DNA from: Acetobacteraceae bacterium
Lineage (GTDB): Bacteria > Pseudomonadota > Alphaproteobacteria > Acetobacterales > Acetobacteraceae
Assembly (NCBI GenBank): GCA_025356735.1
Contig: JANXRT010000353.1
Location: 1 to 7,034 of the forward strand
Direction: 5' to 3'
Length of the DNA: 7,034 nt
Shown: positions 1 to 5,899 of the stretch, in pieces
Position numbering within the stretch: position 1 is the first letter of the stretch
Layout: every line of letters starts with the position of its first letter
Position numbers and translations under genes: made by a program
The notes under the pieces: generated by a model
Database searches by the model: none
The model's input: the letters and a program-made list of their open reading frames with translations, nothing else
Told to the model about the DNA's origin: nothing

Positions 1-93
1 GACCCCGCCAGAGGGCCGTCGCCCTCTGGACACCCTCTACTTAAGTGATGCGCCCCGGGGCGCTACCCCGGCGGGGTTTGGGGCAGAGCCCCA
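1..93. repeat. GC-rich multi-hairpin block downstream of the H1-like gene
   Basis: Four inverted repeats are packed into 93 bases. CCAGAGGGC (8-16) pairs with GCCCTCTGG (21-29) over a 4-base loop. GCGCCCCGGGGCGC (50-63) is a perfect 14-bp palindrome. ACCCC (65-69) pairs with GGGGT (73-77). TGGGGC (79-84) pairs with GCCCCA (88-93) over a 3-base loop. The block sits 8 bases past the stop of the minus-strand gene at 102-605 and has no T-run on either strand, so it is not a classic intrinsic terminator; it could stabilise or end that transcript. The style resembles dispersed GC-rich palindromes common in Acetobacteraceae, which is recall, not shown here. No gene is visible entering from the left edge. 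Confidence 0.5.
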
Positions 94-101
94 TGCTTCC
101 C

Positions 102-605
102 TTAGCCAGCCGGCGCCGACATCTTGGCGCTGACGCGGCGCTTCGCTGGCGCCGCCGGCTTTTTCGCTACAAGCTTGGCTGGCCCCGACTTTTTTACATC
201 GGCTTTCGCCATCTTCGCCGGCGCTTTCGCCACGGCCTTCCGGGCAGGAGAAGCGGCTTTCTTCACGGCCGGCTTCTTGACCGCCGCCTTGGCCGGCTTC
301 GCCGCGACCTTGGCGGATTTTGCCGGAGCGGCTTTGGCGGCGGGCTTCTTCGCCGGTGGAGACTTCGCCGGTGCGGACTTGGCCGGTGCGGACGTGGCCG
401 GTGCGGACTTGGCCGGGCCGGCGCTTTTCGCCGCCGGTTTTTTCGCCGCCGCCGGCGCTGCCTTCTTTGCTGCCGGCTTCACTGCCTTGGCTTTCGCGGC
501 TTTTGCCGCCGGCGTTTTCGTAGCCGGCTTCGCAGCGGCCTTGCTCGCCGCGGCGCGCATGGCCATCGGTTGCGCGCGCATGGTGTCGATGTCGTTACTG
601 CTCAC
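102..605 (-). CDS. Histone H1-like / AlgP-like Lys-Ala-Pro-rich DNA-binding protein
   Basis: The 167-residue product is almost entirely K, A, P, S and V. I count about 37 lysines, three aspartates and no glutamate, so it is strongly basic and probably disordered. Short motifs of the PAAKK, PAKSA and VKKPA kind recur from residue 20 to the end, as in the C-terminal tail of histone H1, bacterial H1-like proteins and AlgP. Such proteins bind DNA non-specifically and compact the nucleoid; this role is inferred from composition. Residues 67-86 are four tandem 5-residue units (SAPAT, SAPAK, SAPAK, SPPAK). The start is GTG at 603-605, chosen because AGGAG lies 8 bases upstream; internal ATG codons at residues 9, 14 and 16 lack such a site. 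The short N-terminal stretch (1-16) is the only non-repetitive part. It could also be an unrelated low-complexity protein, but the reading frame, ribosome site and charge bias agree. Confidence 0.8.
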   Translation of the reverse strand: MSSNDIDTMRAQPMAMRAAASKAAAKPATKTPAAKAAKAKAVKPAAKKAAPAAAKKPAAKSAGPAKSAPATSAPAKSAPAKSPPAKKPAAKAAPAKSAKVAAKPAKAAVKKPAVKKAASPARKAVAKAPAKMAKADVKKSGPAKLVAKKPAAPAKRRVSAKMSAPAG

Positions 606-613
606 TTGGAAAA

Positions 614-618
614 CTCCT
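614..618 (-). promoter_or_regulatory. Ribosome binding site fixing the GTG start of the H1-like gene
   Basis: The minus strand reads AGGAG here, with 8 bases between it and the GTG at 603-605. It is the only good Shine-Dalgarno match near the candidate starts, so it decides for the GTG over the downstream ATG codons. Confidence 0.75.
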
Positions 619-678
619 GGTTGGCGGTTGGATCGATGGGCGTGACGGTGGCTTCGGCTTGTGGCCGAGTTGTGCCTG

Positions 679-715
679 GGATCGTCGAACGATCCGCGGC
701 GGGAAGCGTCGGATC
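679..715 (-). promoter_or_regulatory. Competing inverted repeats in the presumed leader of the H1-like gene
   Basis: Reading the minus strand 5' to 3', GATCCG (715-710) can pair with CGGATC (696-691) over a 13-base loop. GGATCGT (695-689) can pair perfectly with ACGATCC (685-679) over a 3-base loop. The two hairpins share the same middle segment, so only one can form at a time. A further CGATCC copy (635-630) lies 11 bases before the AGGAG of the H1-like gene. The repeats are seen directly; that they act as an RNA switch or a protein site is inference. Confidence 0.35.
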
Positions 716-725
716 AGAGAGGCCG

Positions 726-739
726 CGGTCCATGGACCG
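726..739. promoter_or_regulatory. Perfect 14-bp palindrome
   Basis: CGGTCCATGGACCG is a perfect inverted repeat with no spacer, about 120 bases upstream of the GTG of the H1-like gene. It suits a dimeric repressor or activator site better than an RNA hairpin, although a 5-bp stem with a CATG loop is possible. No regulator is identified. Confidence 0.3.
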
Positions 740-809
740 TCCTTTCGTTGCGATGCGTGAAGCGGCGCGCCGGGATGACGGCGCGGTTCGGTTCACGCAT
801 CTTATTGCG

Positions 810-838
810 CTATTCCGCGTCCGCCGTGGTCATGTCAA
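810..838 (-). promoter_or_regulatory. Possible sigma70-type promoter for the H1-like gene
   Basis: The minus strand has a perfect TTGACA (838-833), preceded by an A/T-rich run (about 839-860), then 17 bases and GAATAG (815-810), which is a poor -10. If used, transcription would begin near 803 and give a leader of about 200 bases. The -35 and A/T-rich upstream part are good; the weak -10 keeps this tentative. Confidence 0.35.
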
Positions 839-942
839 TAAAAAGCAACAACGATTTTTCGTGTCGTCGGCGAAATTCGCGCGCATGAATGCCGATCGAG
901 CCGGTTCGAAACCCGCCTGGAAAATAAAGATGCAGACTATGA

Positions 943-978
943 CTAAAGAAAACGCCGCGACATCGCTGCCGCGGCGTT
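943..978 (-). terminator. Intrinsic terminator of the prpDC operon
   Basis: Read on the minus strand, AACGCCGCG (978-970) and CGCGGCGTT (959-951) form a perfect 9-bp GC-rich stem over a 10-base loop. The T-rich tail TTCTTTAG follows directly, making seven Ts within the first nine bases counted from the end of the stem. The hairpin starts 24 bases past the prpC stop codon. On the plus strand the tail is poor, so it acts for prpC. Confidence 0.85.
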
Positions 979-1002
979 CTTAAAGAAAAATTCCCGGCGA
1001 AC

Positions 1003-2160
1003 TCACTGACGCTCGGCTAGGGGCACGAAAACCTGGTCGTCGGGGCCAATGTAGTTGGCGGCGGGGCGAATGATCTTGCCGTCGATTCGCTGCTCGATGA
1101 CGTGCGCGGCCCAGCCCGCGGTGCGCGAGATCACGAACAGCGGCGTGAACATCGCCGTCGGCACGCCTAGCCTGTTGTAGCTGACGGCGCTGAACCAATC
1201 GAGGTTCGCGAACATCTTCTTCGCATCCATCATCACCGTCTCGATCCGGTCGGCGATCTCGAACATGCGCATCGAGCCGGCGCCGGCCGACAGCCGGCGC
1301 GCCACCTCCTTGATGATCTTGTTGCGTGGATCGGCGATCGTATAGACCGGATGGCCGAAGCCGATCACCACCTCCTTGGCGGCGATCCGGTTGCGGATGT
1401 CACTTTCGGCCTCGTCGGGCGTGGCGTAGCGCTGCTGAATTTCGAACGAGACCTCGTTGGCGCCGCCATGTTTTGGCCCGCGCAACGCGCCGATGCCGCC
1501 GGTGATGGCGGAGTACATGTCAGCGCCGGTTCCCGCGATCACCCGGCAGGTGAAGGTCGAGGCGTTGAACTCGTGCTCGGCATAGAGGTTGAGCGAGGTA
1601 TGCATGGCACGGACGGAAGCCTCGTCAGGCTTCTTGCCGTGCAGCAGGTGCAGGAAATGGCCGGCGATGCTGTCTTCCTCGCTTTCGACCGCGATGCGGC
1701 GGCCGTTCTGGGTGAAGTGATGCCAGTACAGCAGCATCGAGCCGAGCGAGGCCATCAGCCGGTCGGCGATGTCGCGCGCGTCCGATACGTTGTGATCTTC
1801 CTTCTCCGGCAGGGTGCAGCCGAGCGCCGAGACGGCGGTGCGCATCACGTCCATTGGATGCGTCGCCGCCGGCAGCGCCTCCAGCACGCGGCGCACCGCG
1901 AGCGGCACGCCGCGCAGCGACTTCAGCTTGGCCTTGTAGGCGGCAAGGTCGGCCGTGTTCGGCAGCCTTCCATGCACCAGAAGATGCGCGATCTCCTCGA
2001 ACTCGCACACGTCGGCGATGTCGAGGATGTCGTAGCCGCGATAGTTGAGGTCGTTGCCGGTGCGCCCGACAGTGCACAGCGCCGTGTTGCCGGCCATCAC
2101 GCCCGAAAGCTGCACCGACTTCTTCGGCTTGTTTGCGGGGGCGGGAGCGATTTCGTTCAT
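1003..2160 (-). CDS. prpC: 2-Methylcitrate synthase
   Basis: This 385-residue enzyme condenses propionyl-CoA with oxaloacetate to 2-methylcitrate, the entry step of the cytosolic methylcitrate cycle for propionate use and detoxification. It is a citrate synthase family protein of the short PrpC type. The N-terminal block GVMAGNTALCTVG (20-32) followed by LNYRGYDI (38-45) is typical. The family's catalytic residues are visible: His231 in PKHGGAN, His270 in GFGHPVY and Asp321 in NLDWFSA. AEHEFNAST (194-202) and SRTAGW (345-350) are also conserved. Length matches known PrpC. The ATG is preceded by AGGAG (2173-2169) with 8 bases between. It lies 23 bases after prpD and shares its operon, and a strong terminator follows. 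Family members can also accept acetyl-CoA; the neighbour prpD makes 2-methylcitrate synthase the better call. Confidence 0.95.
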   Translation of the reverse strand: MNEIAPAPANKPKKSVQLSGVMAGNTALCTVGRTGNDLNYRGYDILDIADVCEFEEIAHLLVHGRLPNTADLAAYKAKLKSLRGVPLAVRRVLEALPAATHPMDVMRTAVSALGCTLPEKEDHNVSDARDIADRLMASLGSMLLYWHHFTQNGRRIAVESEEDSIAGHFLHLLHGKKPDEASVRAMHTSLNLYAEHEFNASTFTCRVIAGTGADMYSAITGGIGALRGPKHGGANEVSFEIQQRYATPDEAESDIRNRIAAKEVVIGFGHPVYTIADPRNKIIKEVARRLSAGAGSMRMFEIADRIETVMMDAKKMFANLDWFSAVSYNRLGVPTAMFTPLFVISRTAGWAAHVIEQRIDGKIIRPAANYIGPDDQVFVPLAERQ

Positions 2161-2183
2161 TGTAAGCTCTCCTGTTTCAGGGT

Positions 2184-3683
2184 TCAGAATATGCCGGGCT
2201 TGCCGATCGCCAGCGCGCCTGCCGGCAGCGCCACGTTCAGCCGATGCAGCTCGCCGGCCGGCAACTTCGCAAGCTCCTGCACGGCTTCCAGGAACCTTGC
2301 GGATTCCCGCGCGGAAATGATGCCGTCGGTCAGGATCTGGAACTTCCGGATGTAGTCGGGACGCGAGAACGGCTTGGCACCGGCGGGATGGGCATTGGCC
2401 ACAGCCATCTCGTCCATGATCGTCGTGCCGTCCTTCATGACGATCTCGACGCGGGCGCCGAACGCGAGTTCATCCGGATCGGTGGCACGGTAGCGGCGGG
2501 TCCATTCCGGGTCCTCGCGGGTCTCGATCTTCTGCCACAGCCGGACCGTGTCGGCGCGCCCGGCACGCCTCGGCGCATAGCTGTCGACGTGGTGCCAGAC
2601 GCCGTCCTGCAGGGCGACGGCGAAGATGTACATGATCGAATGATCGAGCGTCTCGCGCGAGGCTTTCGGATCCATCTTCTGCGGATCGTTGGCGCCGGTG
2701 CCGATCACGTAGTGGGTGTGGTGGCTGGTGTGGATGACGATCTTATCGATCTTGCCAATGTCGGAAATCTCCTGCCGCATGCGGAAGGCGAGGTCGATCA
2801 GCGCCTGGGACTGGTACTCGGCGCTGTGCTCCTTTGTGTAGCTGTCCAGGATCGCGCGCTTGGCTTCTCCGGCTTCAGGTAAGGGTACCTGATAGTGCGC
2901 CTGCGGTCCGTCCAGCATCCAGGCTATCACGCTGTCCTCGCCCTCGTAGATCGGGCTTGGCGCGCCCTCGCCGCGCATCACCCGGTCCACCGCCTCAATC
3001 GCCAGCTTGCCGGAATGCGCCGGGGCATAGGCCTTCCAGCTGCTGATCTCGCCCTTTCGGGACTGGCGGGTGGTGAACGACACATGCACCGCCTGCTGCA
3101 CCGCCTGGTAGATGATGTCCTGCTTCAAACCCAGCAGCGTGCCGATGCCGGCGGCCTGGGCGGGACACAGGTGGGCGATGTGGTCGATCTTGTGCTCGTG
3201 CAGGCAGATCGCGCGCACCAGGTCGATCTGGATCTCATAGCCGGTGGCGATGCCGCGGATCAGCTCGCGGCCGGATTTCTCACGGACCTGCGCCACCGCC
3301 AGGATCGGTGGGATGTTGTCGCCAGGATGCGAGTAGTCGGCGGCGAGGAAAGTGTCGTGCATGTCGAGCTCGCGCACCGCAGTGCCGTTCGCCCACGCCG
3401 CCCATTCGGGGCTGACGCGCTTGCCGGCCGGCATGCCGAACACCGTGGCGCCGTCCTTGCGCGCATGCCCCAGCGCCATGTCGCGCGCCGAGGTCACCGA
3501 GCGCCGGTTGACCGAGGCGATCGCCACCGAGGCATTGTCGATAATCCGATTGACGATCATTTCGGCAACGTCCTTCTGCACCGGCACGCGGTCGGCGGCG
3601 ACGCCGGCGATCTTCCAGGCGAGCTGGTCGTCGCGCTTCAGGGCGGCTTTCGAAGGGGACACCTTCACGTCGTGCAGTTTCAT
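2184..3683 (-). CDS. prpD: 2-Methylcitrate dehydratase (MmgE/PrpD family)
   Basis: The product (499 residues) dehydrates 2-methylcitrate to 2-methyl-cis-aconitate without an iron-sulfur cluster, the second step of the methylcitrate cycle. It is an MmgE/PrpD family protein of usual length (E. coli PrpD is 483). Recognisable blocks include RELDMHDTFLAADYSHPGD (104-122), with the conserved acidic and histidine residues near the active site, HLCPAQAAGIGTLLGL (171-186), RQSRKGEISSWKAY (206-219) and DHSIMYIFAVAL (347-358). The open frame continues upstream to 4094, but the ATG at 3681-3683 is chosen: AAGGA (3693-3689) sits 5 bases before it, homology begins there, and a longer form would overlap the divergent transporter gene. 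It is first in the prpDC operon. Other family members act on cis-aconitate or iminodisuccinate; adjacency to prpC argues for PrpD proper. Confidence 0.93.
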   Translation of the reverse strand: MKLHDVKVSPSKAALKRDDQLAWKIAGVAADRVPVQKDVAEMIVNRIIDNASVAIASVNRRSVTSARDMALGHARKDGATVFGMPAGKRVSPEWAAWANGTAVRELDMHDTFLAADYSHPGDNIPPILAVAQVREKSGRELIRGIATGYEIQIDLVRAICLHEHKIDHIAHLCPAQAAGIGTLLGLKQDIIYQAVQQAVHVSFTTRQSRKGEISSWKAYAPAHSGKLAIEAVDRVMRGEGAPSPIYEGEDSVIAWMLDGPQAHYQVPLPEAGEAKRAILDSYTKEHSAEYQSQALIDLAFRMRQEISDIGKIDKIVIHTSHHTHYVIGTGANDPQKMDPKASRETLDHSIMYIFAVALQDGVWHHVDSYAPRRAGRADTVRLWQKIETREDPEWTRRYRATDPDELAFGARVEIVMKDGTTIMDEMAVANAHPAGAKPFSRPDYIRKFQILTDGIISARESARFLEAVQELAKLPAGELHRLNVALPAGALAIGKPGIF

Positions 3684-3688
3684 GGCGG

Positions 3689-3693
3689 TCCTT
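3689..3693 (-). promoter_or_regulatory. Ribosome binding site fixing the prpD start
   Basis: AAGGA on the minus strand, 5 bases before the ATG at 3681-3683. The open frame runs 137 codons further upstream; the next in-frame ATG (3798-3800) has no comparable site, so this element decides the start. Confidence 0.7.
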
Positions 3694-3844
3694 GGGTGAA
3701 GTTTGAAGCCGGGCGGTACGAACAATGCGGCGTGGCCGACTGGGGTTGGCGCCTGCCGACATTGCGGTTTAGCGTTCGAAACGGTCCTTCGTAAGGTCAT
3801 GGCATTGCAACGGCAAGCGCACCGCACCGAGATCGTCAGGATGC
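3694..3844. promoter_or_regulatory. Divergent control region between prpD and the MFS gene
   Basis: The 171 bases between the two start codons must carry promoters for both directions. Visible elements are CGTT-CGA-AACG (3773-3783), the palindrome TTGCAA (3805-3810), and near-identical octamers CAATGCGG (3723-3730) and CATTGCGG (3760-3767). A weak minus-strand promoter TTGCCG-N17-TACGAA (about 3815-3787) is possible. No regulator gene is adjacent. Some alphaproteobacterial propionate regulators of the short-chain fatty acyl-CoA type are reported to use TTTGCAAA-like sites; the match here is only the 6-base core and may be chance. Confidence 0.4.
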
Positions 3845-3854
3845 GGGAGTCGCC

Positions 3855-5099
3855 ATGAGCGCGTCGGTCGAGCCCTACACGCGTCGTGCCCGCCGGCGCG
3901 AGTTCGCGATCCAGCTGTCCGCCATGATGGGCGTGCAGGCGATGGTGACGATGGGCATGTTCGCGATCCCCGTGCTGGCGCCGGCGATCGCGCGCGACAT
4001 CGGCGTGCCGGCGACCAGCGTCGGATTCTACACCTCGCTTGCCTACATCGTCTGCGTGTTCTCGGCGCTGGCCGGCGGCGGCCTCATCCCGCAATTCGGC
4101 GCGCTGCGCGTGTGCCAGGCCTGCCTGGTGCTGCTGGCGCTGGCGTTCGGTTGCGCGATTTCAGGCGTGGGCATTGGTGCCGGCGTCGCCGGCTTCGTTC
4201 TCTGCGCGCTGCTGGCCGGCATGGGTAACGCGCCGCCGACCGCCGCCAGCTCGCACGTGCTGCTGCGCGCCACTCCGCCGGCCTGGGTCAACCTGGTGTT
4301 CTCAATCAAGCAGGCCGGCGTGCCGATCGGCGGCGCGCTGGCCGGCCTCCTATTGCCCGGCCTGGCGCTGTGGTTTGGCTGGCGCGCGGCGCTCGGCTGC
4401 ACGGCGGCGGCCTGCCTGGCGCTCGCCGGCATCCTGCAGATCTGGCGCGGCGAGATGGATGCCGACCGCGACACCGCGCGCCGCATCGGCTGGCACACGA
4501 TGTTCACCCCGTTCCTGCTGGTCTGGCGCAACCGCGAGCTGCGCGCCATCGGCGTCGCCTGCGGCGTGATGTCGGGCGTGCAGACCGGGCTGCTGTCGAT
4601 CTTCGTGACCTACCTGACCCACGCCGTCGGCCTGACGCTGGCGGCTGCCGGCCTGGCGCTGGCAACCGCGCAGGTCTCGGGCATGTTCGGCCGGGTGATC
4701 TGGGGCATGCTGGCCGACCGCACCGGCCGGCCGGTGCTGGTGCTGGCGGCGATCGCCGGCGGGGTCGCCGTCACCAGCATCTCCGCCGGCCGGTTCACGC
4801 CAGCCTGGCCGCTGCCGGCGGTCCATGTCGTCAGCGCGATGTTCGGCATGCTCGTGCTGGGCTGGAACGGCGTGGTGTTCGCTGAGGTCGCGCGGATGTC
4901 GCCGGCGGGGCGCATCGCCGAGGCGACGGGCGGCATCGTCAGCATGACCTGCATGGGCATGGTGGTGCTGCCCGGCTCCCTGGTTGCCATCATCGAGACG
5001 AGCGGCAGCTTTTCCGTGGGCTTCACCGTGGCCGGCATCCTGACCGCGCTGGTCGCGATCGACTTCCTGCGCCGATCGGCACGGCGCGGTTTCGGCTGA
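3855..5099 (+). CDS. MFS transporter, substrate unknown
   Basis: This is a 414-residue inner-membrane protein with about 12 hydrophobic segments, roughly at 24-45, 55-80, 87-105, 108-128, 147-172, 178-196, 229-253, 260-283, 294-311, 320-344, 356-380 and 385-404, and a basic, polar central loop (197-227), as in the major facilitator superfamily. The clearest signature is the motif A copy GMLADRTGRP (284-293) between segments 8 and 9; the equivalent loop between segments 2 and 3 is degenerate (GGGLIPQFGALR). The N-terminus is basic (RRARRRE) with no signal peptide. GGGAG (3845-3849) is 5 bases before the ATG. Divergence from prpDC suggests, but does not prove, uptake or export of propionate, methylcitrate or a propionyl-CoA precursor. 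The family is certain, the substrate is not. Confidence 0.88.
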   Translation: MSASVEPYTRRARRREFAIQLSAMMGVQAMVTMGMFAIPVLAPAIARDIGVPATSVGFYTSLAYIVCVFSALAGGGLIPQFGALRVCQACLVLLALAFGCAISGVGIGAGVAGFVLCALLAGMGNAPPTAASSHVLLRATPPAWVNLVFSIKQAGVPIGGALAGLLLPGLALWFGWRAALGCTAAACLALAGILQIWRGEMDADRDTARRIGWHTMFTPFLLVWRNRELRAIGVACGVMSGVQTGLLSIFVTYLTHAVGLTLAAAGLALATAQVSGMFGRVIWGMLADRTGRPVLVLAAIAGGVAVTSISAGRFTPAWPLPAVHVVSAMFGMLVLGWNGVVFAEVARMSPAGRIAEATGGIVSMTCMGMVVLPGSLVAIIETSGSFSVGFTVAGILTALVAIDFLRRSARRGFG

Positions 5100-5222
5100 C
5101 GGGTTATCGAACCGGTAACGTTTATCCGGCTAGGTAGCGAAGTCGCCAGGGCAGACGCCGCCCGGGCTGGATGCGGCAAAACGTCGCCCCGAAACTTACC
5201 TTCAGAATTACCGGAGAGTTCC

Positions 5223-5375
5223 ATGACCGCGATCAGCCAGGCCTCGTCGGCGCCACCCCACATCCATCACGGCAAGCCACACGGCAAACCGCCGTCCGGC
5301 AGCCCCACGCCAGTCGCCAAGGAGATCAAGACCGACAATCTGGGCTCAGGCAAATCGGTCAACCGCACGGCGTGA
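5223..5375 (+). CDS. Small His-rich hypothetical protein, 50 residues
   Basis: I do not recognise this protein. It begins MTAISQASSAPP and carries a His/Lys/Pro-rich stretch, HIHHGKPHGKPP (13-24), with four histidines in eight residues, then a more regular C-terminal half containing VAKEIKTDNLGSGKSVNRTA (31-50). There is no signal peptide or membrane segment. The ATG is preceded by GGAGAG (about 5214-5219), and a terminator-like hairpin begins 10 bases after the stop, so it has the layout of a self-contained gene. The His cluster could bind metal, which is inference. It lies 123 bases after the transporter and 104 bases before the DUF983 gene, so it may be transcribed on its own. The alternative is a chance ORF. 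Confidence 0.5.
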   Translation: MTAISQASSAPPHIHHGKPHGKPPSGSPTPVAKEIKTDNLGSGKSVNRTA

Positions 5376-5384
5376 GCGGGGCGT

Positions 5385-5416
5385 CCGATCCTTCCGTCAC
5401 ATGACAGGATGGTTTT
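5385..5416 (+). terminator. Probable terminator after the small ORF
   Basis: CC (5385-5386) and ATCCT (5388-5392) pair with AGGAT (5406-5410) and GG (5411-5412). Inside, GTCA (5396-5399) pairs with TGAC (5402-5405), leaving a 3-base bulge (5393-5395) and a very tight 2-base loop. TTTTAA follows at once (5413-5418). The stem is interrupted and the T-run is short, so strength is uncertain, but the position 10 bases past a stop codon fits. Confidence 0.4.
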
Positions 5417-5435
5417 AACCCGGCGACACGCCTAT

Positions 5436-5450
5436 GTTGTGCTGCACAAC
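5436..5450. promoter_or_regulatory. Perfect 7+1+7 palindrome, candidate operator
   Basis: GTTGTGC and GCACAAC flank a single T. With a one-base gap it cannot fold as a perfect RNA hairpin, so a site for a dimeric DNA-binding protein is likelier. It ends 29 bases before the ATG of the DUF983 gene and overlaps TATGTT (5433-5438), a possible -10 lacking a good -35. It could control the whole downstream operon including mtnA. I match it to no known regulator. Confidence 0.45.
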
Positions 5451-5479
5451 GAGATTGGCCTGTTGCTGAGGACGCCGAA

Positions 5480-5899
5480 ATGCCGACGGTACGCTGGACT
5501 TCCAATCGCGATACGCCCGACACCATCCCGCCTCTGCCCCCGCTCGGCACCGCGATCTCGCGCGGGCTGCTGGGCCGTTGCCCGGCCTGCGGCCGGACGC
5601 ACCTGTTCACCGGCTATCTGAGCGTCGTGCAGGAGTGTTCGGCCTGCGGCGCGCCGCTTGGCTCGGCGCGCGCCGACGACCTGCCGCCTTATCTGACCAT
5701 TCTGCTGGTCGGCCACATCGTCGTGCCGCTTCTGCTGTGGATGGACCGCGCCAGATCGCCCTCGCTGTGGACGATGGTGGCGATCTTCGTGCCGCTCACC
5801 CTGGTGCTGTCGCTCACGCTGCTGCGGCCGATCAAGGGCGGCACGGTCGGGCTGATGATGAAGCTCGGAATGATGAAGTCTGACGCGGAAACGGGATGA
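5480..5899 (+). CDS. DUF983 family membrane protein with a four-cysteine motif
   Basis: The product has 139 residues. The N-terminal third carries a zinc-ribbon-like pair of knuckles, CPACG (Cys34, Cys37) and CSACG (Cys53, Cys56), around HLFTGYL, followed by two membrane segments (about 71-89 and 95-116) and a basic end containing RPIKGGTVGLMMKL (116-129). This arrangement is the DUF983 family, whose function is not established; the cysteines suggest zinc or another metal. GAGGA (5468-5472) lies 7 bases before the ATG. The stop overlaps the start of the next gene by ATGA, so the two are probably translated together. It opens the operon that includes the UPF0262 gene and mtnA. Confidence 0.88.
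   Translation: MPTVRWTSNRDTPDTIPPLPPLGTAISRGLLGRCPACGRTHLFTGYLSVVQECSACGAPLGSARADDLPPYLTILLVGHIVVPLLLWMDRARSPSLWTMVAIFVPLTLVLSLTLLRPIKGGTVGLMMKLGMMKSDAETG

Larger units (their letters stand above)
606..942. other. Gene-poor stretch between the H1-like gene and the prpDC terminator
   Basis: I see no convincing gene in these 337 bases. Open frames exist on both strands (661-888 plus; 602-796 minus), but both start with GTG, lack a ribosome binding site and give low-quality protein without recognisable features. What the stretch does hold is regulatory in look: a consensus-like -35 (833-838), a 14-bp palindrome (726-739) and overlapping inverted repeats (679-715). These are listed separately. 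Since prpC ends at a terminator on the far side, the stretch most likely serves as promoter plus long leader of the H1-like gene. Confidence 0.6.

Noticed and set aside
124..645. 173-codon plus-strand ORF rich in Ala, Phe and Gly
   Set aside because: It is the mirror of the Lys/Ala-rich coding repeats on the minus strand, with no independent support.
602..796. 64-codon minus-strand ORF whose TGA overlaps the GTG of the H1-like gene
   Set aside because: The GTGA overlap is tempting as coupling, but the GTG start has no ribosome site, the protein has no recognisable features, and the frame crosses the palindrome and hairpins of the presumed leader.
661..888. 75-codon plus-strand ORF in the gene-poor stretch
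   Set aside because: GTG start without a ribosome site, no recognisable protein features, and it opposes the likely direction of transcription.
900..918. TTCGAA with flanking GG/CC, resembling a tRNA T-arm
   Set aside because: The flanking 5-base stems do not pair on either strand and no acceptor or anticodon stem can be placed around it.
45..983. 312-codon plus-strand ORF, the longest frame in the left part
   Set aside because: It is antisense to the H1-like gene and owes its length to the repetitive GC-rich sequence; the product is Arg/Gly-rich nonsense, and its GTG start lacks a ribosome binding site.
1351..2355. 334-codon plus-strand ORF opposite prpC
   Set aside because: Antisense frame of a high-GC gene; prpC has clear catalytic motifs and this frame has none.
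3684..4094. 137-codon upstream extension of prpD
   Set aside because: Homology and the ribosome site both place the start at 3683, and the extension would overlap the transporter gene on the other strand.
5112..5129. Hairpin CCGGTAA/TTATCCGG just after the transporter gene
   Set aside because: The stem has a bulge and no T-run follows, so I do not call it a terminator.
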